DNA from: Misgurnus anguillicaudatus
Lineage: Eukaryota > Chordata > Actinopteri > Cypriniformes > Cobitidae
Reading direction: 5' to 3'
DNA: 64,000 bases
Assembly (NCBI RefSeq): GCF_027580225.2
Contig: NC_073339.2
Span: 39,360,501-39,424,500, forward strand
Shown here: piece after piece, positions 57,035 through 64,000 of the stretch
Layout of the letters: every line of letters starts with the position of its first letter
Numbering within the stretch: the stretch's first letter is position 1
Position numbers and translations under genes: made by a program
The notes under the pieces: generated by a model
The model's input: only the letters and a program-made list of their open reading frames with translations
The model's database searches: none
Told to the model about the DNA's origin: nothing

Positions 57035-58226
57035 TAGAGATCGACCGATACTCATTTTTTTTAAACCGATGCCAATAACAAATATTTGGATGCTTATGTG
57101 CCCGATAACCGATATGCTAAACCGATTTTTATTAACTGTTATACTTATGTTTTTGACATAATAATTACTACAACACTACTGAACTGAACAAACCCTTATA
57201 ATAATAATCATCATCACAATCACTCCCTCTTTGCATACAAAGTAATAAATAGAGGGGTCTGAAAGAGTGAAGAATAATATTAATTTAATGAATAATGTAG
57301 AAACTATATTCCCAATACATGGACCATTCCAAACACCCCTATCATTTCGTCAGAAATGGACTGATCCAAAGGTCGCGCTGCGGTTGGCAGCGGGAGAGAG
57401 AGAAAACTATAGCGGAGTTGGCTGCTTGTTATACATAGTTTATAGAGTAAAACAGGTGGATTAAGTGCCTTTTTTGGAATAATATGGTTGTTTTGACCAG
57501 CAACATGTAGCCTTCAGCAGTAAAACAAGTAGTTAGCAAAGAGGTTTTACAAATAATATCACTGACTGGAATACTACATTCAGTAAAGTAACAAACAAAA
57601 TGGTGTATATATCACTGAATTTCTTAACTGGTAATGTTATTTGATGTCAGAATAATTAATATTTTGTTGTTATAGCTTATGAAATGGCTGTTGACAGCGC
57701 TGTTATCTATGCATTTACTCACGCATTAACTGTATCAAACTGTGACCGCTTGCGGAGGTAATAAATAATTAATTCATATCCACAGACATATATAGATATT
57801 TTAGCAAAATAATGTTTATCTGGTAAATGTTAATATAACTTAGGGTAAATCTTGTTAAAAGCTTCAGCCTTCAACCCCGGTAAGTGAACAACACGTGATT
57901 TTGTGAGTTCGTCTCTATTCTTGGACAAACTGCATACATTGCTTTTAATATATCAACTTATTTAACATAACACACATTAATGCACAAATAAGATGTGTTA
58001 TAAATGCCTCAGATGCAAAGTAAGTATACTCAAAGTCACTCCGCCGTCATATTTGCTGTGCACGCTGCTGCTGCTGTGAGCTCCTCTCCTCAGATGCGTC
58101 CAGCGCGCAATTCTCAATTCTCTCGTTTATCGGTCAATCCGATATCACAAACCCGATATCCGATCATCGGAAAATGCTCAAATATCGGGGAAAATATCGG
58201 AAAACAGATATATCGGTCGATCTCTA
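57035..58226. mobile_element. 1.19 kb hAT-like element with perfect 8-bp target duplication
   Basis: Ends tagagatcgaccgata and 'tatcggtcgatctcta'. The 8-mer gtagtcat flanks it exactly (57027-57034 and 58227-58234). 'ccgatat' motifs cluster at both ends. No transposase is seen. Confidence 0.9.
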
Positions 58227-58234
58227 GTAGTCAT

Positions 58235-59290
58235 GTAGTGTTTCTTTACAAGGTAACATTGCCATCTACTGGCCTGCCATGCGTTATACAGCAGATTTAC
58301 TTTGTATTTGCTGACTAGTGATCAGTTTTTCTCTCTTCTTTCACTTATATTTCTTAATTTTAAAGTCTCTGATTTTAAACACATTATAAATGTTAGAAAT
58401 GCATTGCTAAAACATGGCAAAAAAGACTGTAAACGATGTACTAAGTAAAAACAATCTTGAAGAAACCTATATGCACACTTGCAGTGTATTAAATATTGCT
58501 CAAGCACATCATTGGAGAAAATGCAATCATTTCTCCAAGAAAAGATAGCAGGACATCACCCACCTGTTTTTCATCCAGAATCTTAACTATCTGATTTCAT
58601 ACTCACTTTTGCCAGGTGAGGAGCAACCAGATGAGCATCACCATGACAACAGCTTCCAAACAGAAAACCACATCCGTTTTGGGATGAAGCTGTAGGATTC
58701 AAAAGAAGCGACTCATAAACATCTGTGACTATATGCACTTGATAAACAGACCAGGTGCCCTCTAGGTTGTTTTTAAGATAAAAGAGAACATTTGCAATCA
58801 GGTACAGTATTATGTTTCTGCTCCAAAGCAAACCCCTAACCAGATCCATCAAGGTGTTTTTCCCTTCAGTAGACAGGCATTCTCATAATGCTTGAGGAAT
58901 ACCAAATAGAAAGTTAAAATTGAAATGAATAGTTCTTCATGGTCTCTCTTGAAGGGCCATTTCTGAGGGGCTCAATTCTCAGAATATGATTAGATCATCT
59001 AAAATGATTGATTTCATCTACAATATCTCTAAGACTCAGTAGGAGTTCGGCTATAAAATTCTTGAAACTGAAAATGGCAAAAATATTATGTCTCAGTCTA
59101 CATGAAATGGCATTCGCAACCCATTTTACTTATGCATACAGATATATTTTTAAGCATAAAAGATATTTAGGATGAGATTAATAAACATGAGATTTCTAAA
59201 TCCATGCCACTTTTATTCACGACATGCAAAATAAAACTGCTTCGCAATGCATAGAAAAAACATTTTTGGCTGCATGGTTCCATACAAATA
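58235..59290. other. Unique DNA containing a possible transmembrane exon
   Basis: Apart from 58607-58689 no exon or transposon termini are clear. The sequence is low in repeats compared with its surroundings. Confidence 0.4.
58607..58689 (-). other. Candidate exon encoding a membrane helix
   Basis: Minus strand: acceptor 'cttttgaatcctacag', then 83 nt, then a strong donor (caaaa|gtgagt). One frame is open as LHPKTDV followed by VFCLEAVVMVMLIWLLLTW, a hydrophobic run of transmembrane length ending in QK. A different frame gives an 89-codon ORF over the same DNA, so the choice is uncertain. Host gene not recognised. Confidence 0.3.
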
Positions 59291-59828
59291 ACCTTTTGTA
59301 GCTTAATTCCCGATAACAATCGTCTGCCTGTACATTATCAGGCTTATTACTCGGCTATTTACCTCATATAAGGTACATTAAATATTGATTTCAAATCAAA
59401 TAGCTGTTTATTTTCAGCTTTAAGACAAGACAAGACACGCTATTTGGTTTAAAGGCGCAAGAGAGGATGTTTCCGCCGACTGAGAATCCAAAGACCGTTA
59501 CTGAGTTTTTTAAATAAGCGCATGTGCAAGAACAGCCTCCATCCTTCACAGCTCATATCTAGGAAACGCCTTCCATAACTCGTGCACGAGTATTTGAACA
59601 CGAGTGTTTGTTTACCACTGACATATGCTGTGTCGCGTCAGTGGATTCATTATGTGAAAAGATATGATAATAGACACATAAGACGTAAAGTTAGATCAGT
59701 CGACGCTACTCCCATTTCAACTAGCGTGTAGCAGCCTGGTCACTTACAACTACAGTACAAGAACAACGTCGATATACCTGAATAACAGTACAACAATAAT
59801 TATACAAAGAAAGAATAATCACTGTTAC

Positions 59829-60014
59829 CTGTCGAAGAGAATTTTTGCAACCTGCGCGTCTGACACCTCTCTGTTCCTTCATTGCTCTCCAGTGTTGAAA
59901 TGTTTCTCCATTAATGACTCTGGTTAGATAACATTCTTCTGACAATTTTCTCCTCTTCTCAGCGACTTAAAAACTCTTTCTTTTGCATCCTCCTTCGGGT
60001 TTCTTCTCTTCCAT
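59829..60014 (-). pseudogene. Frameshifted transposon-derived N-terminal exon
   Basis: It starts MEEKKPEGGCKRKSF and is then stopped. A second frame reads KRRKLSEECYLTRVINGE and FQHWRAMKEQRGV. A third reads SDAQVAKILFDR up to a donor (cag|gtaaca). Similar '..F..WR.LKEQ.G...DA.VA..LLDR' stretches recur, as I recall, in uncharacterised cyprinid repeat-encoded proteins. Sequence at 59300-59420 resembles 45915-46060, supporting a mobile element here. Confidence 0.45.
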
Positions 60015-60358
60015 GGTGCAGATTCGTGGAGGAAAGCAGGAGCGAAAATGAAAACAAACCGAAACTTAAGACGGAGTTTCATGCGCTATGCGCATGCGTC
60101 ACTCGTGTAACGTTACTGGAGCGCGCACGTCTCTCCCAAGAAACGTAATGGCAGTGATTGACAAGCCAGAGGGCCAATGACGATTGCGATGATTGCATCA
60201 ACGATTGGCTGATGTTTATAAGGCCCTACCTTATGCACAGATGACATATATTAATTTTATTACTTTCAGTGCGCCTAATAAATAGTCTTTTATCATTTAG
60301 TAAAGACAGTTTCAGGTAACATTGCAAAAATGTATTAAACAAACATCCTCTTTTCCAC

Positions 60359-61158
60359 CTTTAAAGCTCACGTAACACACGCTGTTTCTGCATTTCTGAT
60401 ATTAATCTGGAGTCCTATAGAGTAGTATGACATCCTTTATATCTCCGAAGAGTCTTTAGTTTAATCAGATTTATAAAAGAAAGATTAGCTTTACCAAATC
60501 TTTCCGATAACGTACGAAAAAATGAAGGAGGAGGAGTTACTACCGCGGGTGGGGTGAGTACGAGTCATGCAACACTATAAAACACTGTTTAACTTATGAT
60601 TCACTACATGTTCGTGTCATTTATATAATATGCACGCGACTATTTCCAACATAAGACAGAAGTCTTACTTACCGCGTGCAACTCATGACCCGGTTGGGAC
60701 TTTTCAATGAAATTCAGCGCATCAAACACACACCCAAAACTCTGCTGCTACCCCGGATAATAAACTATATCCATTGTTTCCATAAGGCTGACTTTCTTCT
60801 CCTTACATCCAAAAACACAGTTCTTTTTTCGTCCCATTGTTGAGTTTTGAAATTAAACAAAGCTGTATCGCGTGATAAGATGTTTGCAAGTTGTAGCGTA
60901 TCCCGCAGGGATTTCCGGGGGAAGTGCCCATATAAAGAAGTGATACGTATAGAAAACCCCTGAAACGTCAGATGGACCCGTAATCGAATAAAACTTTCAG
61001 AAACTTGTAAGAACCCTGGCGAAGTGCATTTGGCACAGAAATACTCTGTAACACGCCCAAATGCTTTTTTGACACTTTGCCTACGTTTAGCACGAGGAAA
61101 CAACTCTATTACTGTGTTAATAAGTCAGAATGCTTGAAATACCATTAAATCCCCCCTT
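60359..61158. mobile_element. Probable non-autonomous DNA element
   Basis: It runs from 'ctttaaagctcacgtaacac' to 'taaatccccccttta', directly abutting the element at 61159. The ends match only at 'taaa/ttta', so the boundaries are tentative. The 112-codon minus-strand ORF inside (60765-61103) has no recognised domain. Confidence 0.4.
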
Positions 61159-61536
61159 TAAAGGTGTAATTTTTAGAAGGATCTCTTGACAGAAATGCAA
61201 AATAATATACAAAACTATATTATCAGGGGTGTATAAAGACCTTACATAATGAACTGTATTGGTTTTATTAATGTAGAACGAGACCATTTTTTTCTACATA
61301 TACCGAGGGTCCCCTTACATGGAAGTCGCAATTTTGTGCTGCCATTTTTCTACAGAAGCCCTTAACGGACCAATTTTTTTACTAAGTTGTCTCCGACTAT
61401 GACATGTTTGTCCGGTGGTGGCTACCGTAGCTTTTCTATGTGTTTAAAAAGCGAAGGGTGAGCAGTGGACTAAGCCGTTGGTTGCAATTCACAACCTCAC
61501 CACTAGATGCCGCTAAAATTTACACACTGCACCTTA
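61159..61536. mobile_element. Uninterrupted copy of the 53790-54935 element
   Basis: Begins taaaggtgtaatttttagaa and ends 'tacacactgcacctta'. It lines up in reverse with the three host pieces of 53790-54935 and shows the pre-insertion state. Confidence 0.82.

Positions 61537-64000
<2,464 letters not shown>

Noticed and set aside
60765..61103. 112-codon minus-strand ORF (MFPRAKRRQSVKK..)
   Set aside because: No recognised domain, and it lies in a probable DNA element next to another MITE. The surrounding sequence looks like a dispersed fish repeat.

Overview
The window is teleost nuclear DNA, most likely from a cyprinid. The evidence is vertebrate genes with consensus GT/AG introns, an AT-rich background, very many non-autonomous DNA transposons with terminal inverted repeats, tRNA-like SINE fragments, a degraded Tc1-like transposase and a truncated non-LTR retrotransposon. 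BRAT1 lies close to both EIF3B and GNA12 in mammals (human 7p22), and a similar grouping is seen here. The species assignment is inference.

Layout. (1) 1-6437, minus strand: the 5' part of eif3b (ten exons, first about 355 codons), running off the left edge. (2) 6438-7464: a head-to-head intergenic promoter region with an unexpected 55-codon ORF in the presumed brat1 leader. (3) 7465-16651, plus strand: a complete 13-exon brat1 (810 codons). Its intron 5 holds a stack of nested transposons. (4) 17045-17513: degenerate tandem repeats, three of which carry a perfect TGACGTCA. (5) 17951-39485, minus strand: a tandem array of six G-alpha-12/13-like genes, called here A to F. A, B, D and E have intact four-exon reading frames of 359-362 codons. 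C and F are truncated or broken. (6) 40220-40640: a minisatellite. (7) 40641-64000: no recognisable complete gene, only unique DNA, stacked MITEs, microsatellites and three isolated candidate exons. It may be a large intron or a gene desert.

The most unusual content is the G-alpha array. Every intact member keeps the G-alpha-12/13 four-exon structure, the NKTD guanine-specificity motif and the FTTA motif. All have lost the switch II DVGGQ motif and the switch I Arg/Thr residues. Three of the four (A, B, D) also replace the P-loop lysine with valine (SGVST); E and the broken copy F keep SGKST. The intact frames suggest selected proteins, so the array looks like a lineage-specific family of catalytically dead G-alpha proteins (pseudoGTPases). 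Their extreme C-termini, which set receptor choice in ordinary G-alpha subunits, differ between copies. A sequence fitting the CTCF core consensus lies about 200-240 bp upstream of the start in B, D and E. It is present with one change in F and precisely missing in A. The A-B block and the C-D block look like a two-gene duplication.

All calls come from reading the sequence by eye. Splice sites were placed by consensus and reading-frame continuity, and family calls rest on recognised motifs. No alignments, expression data or database searches were available.
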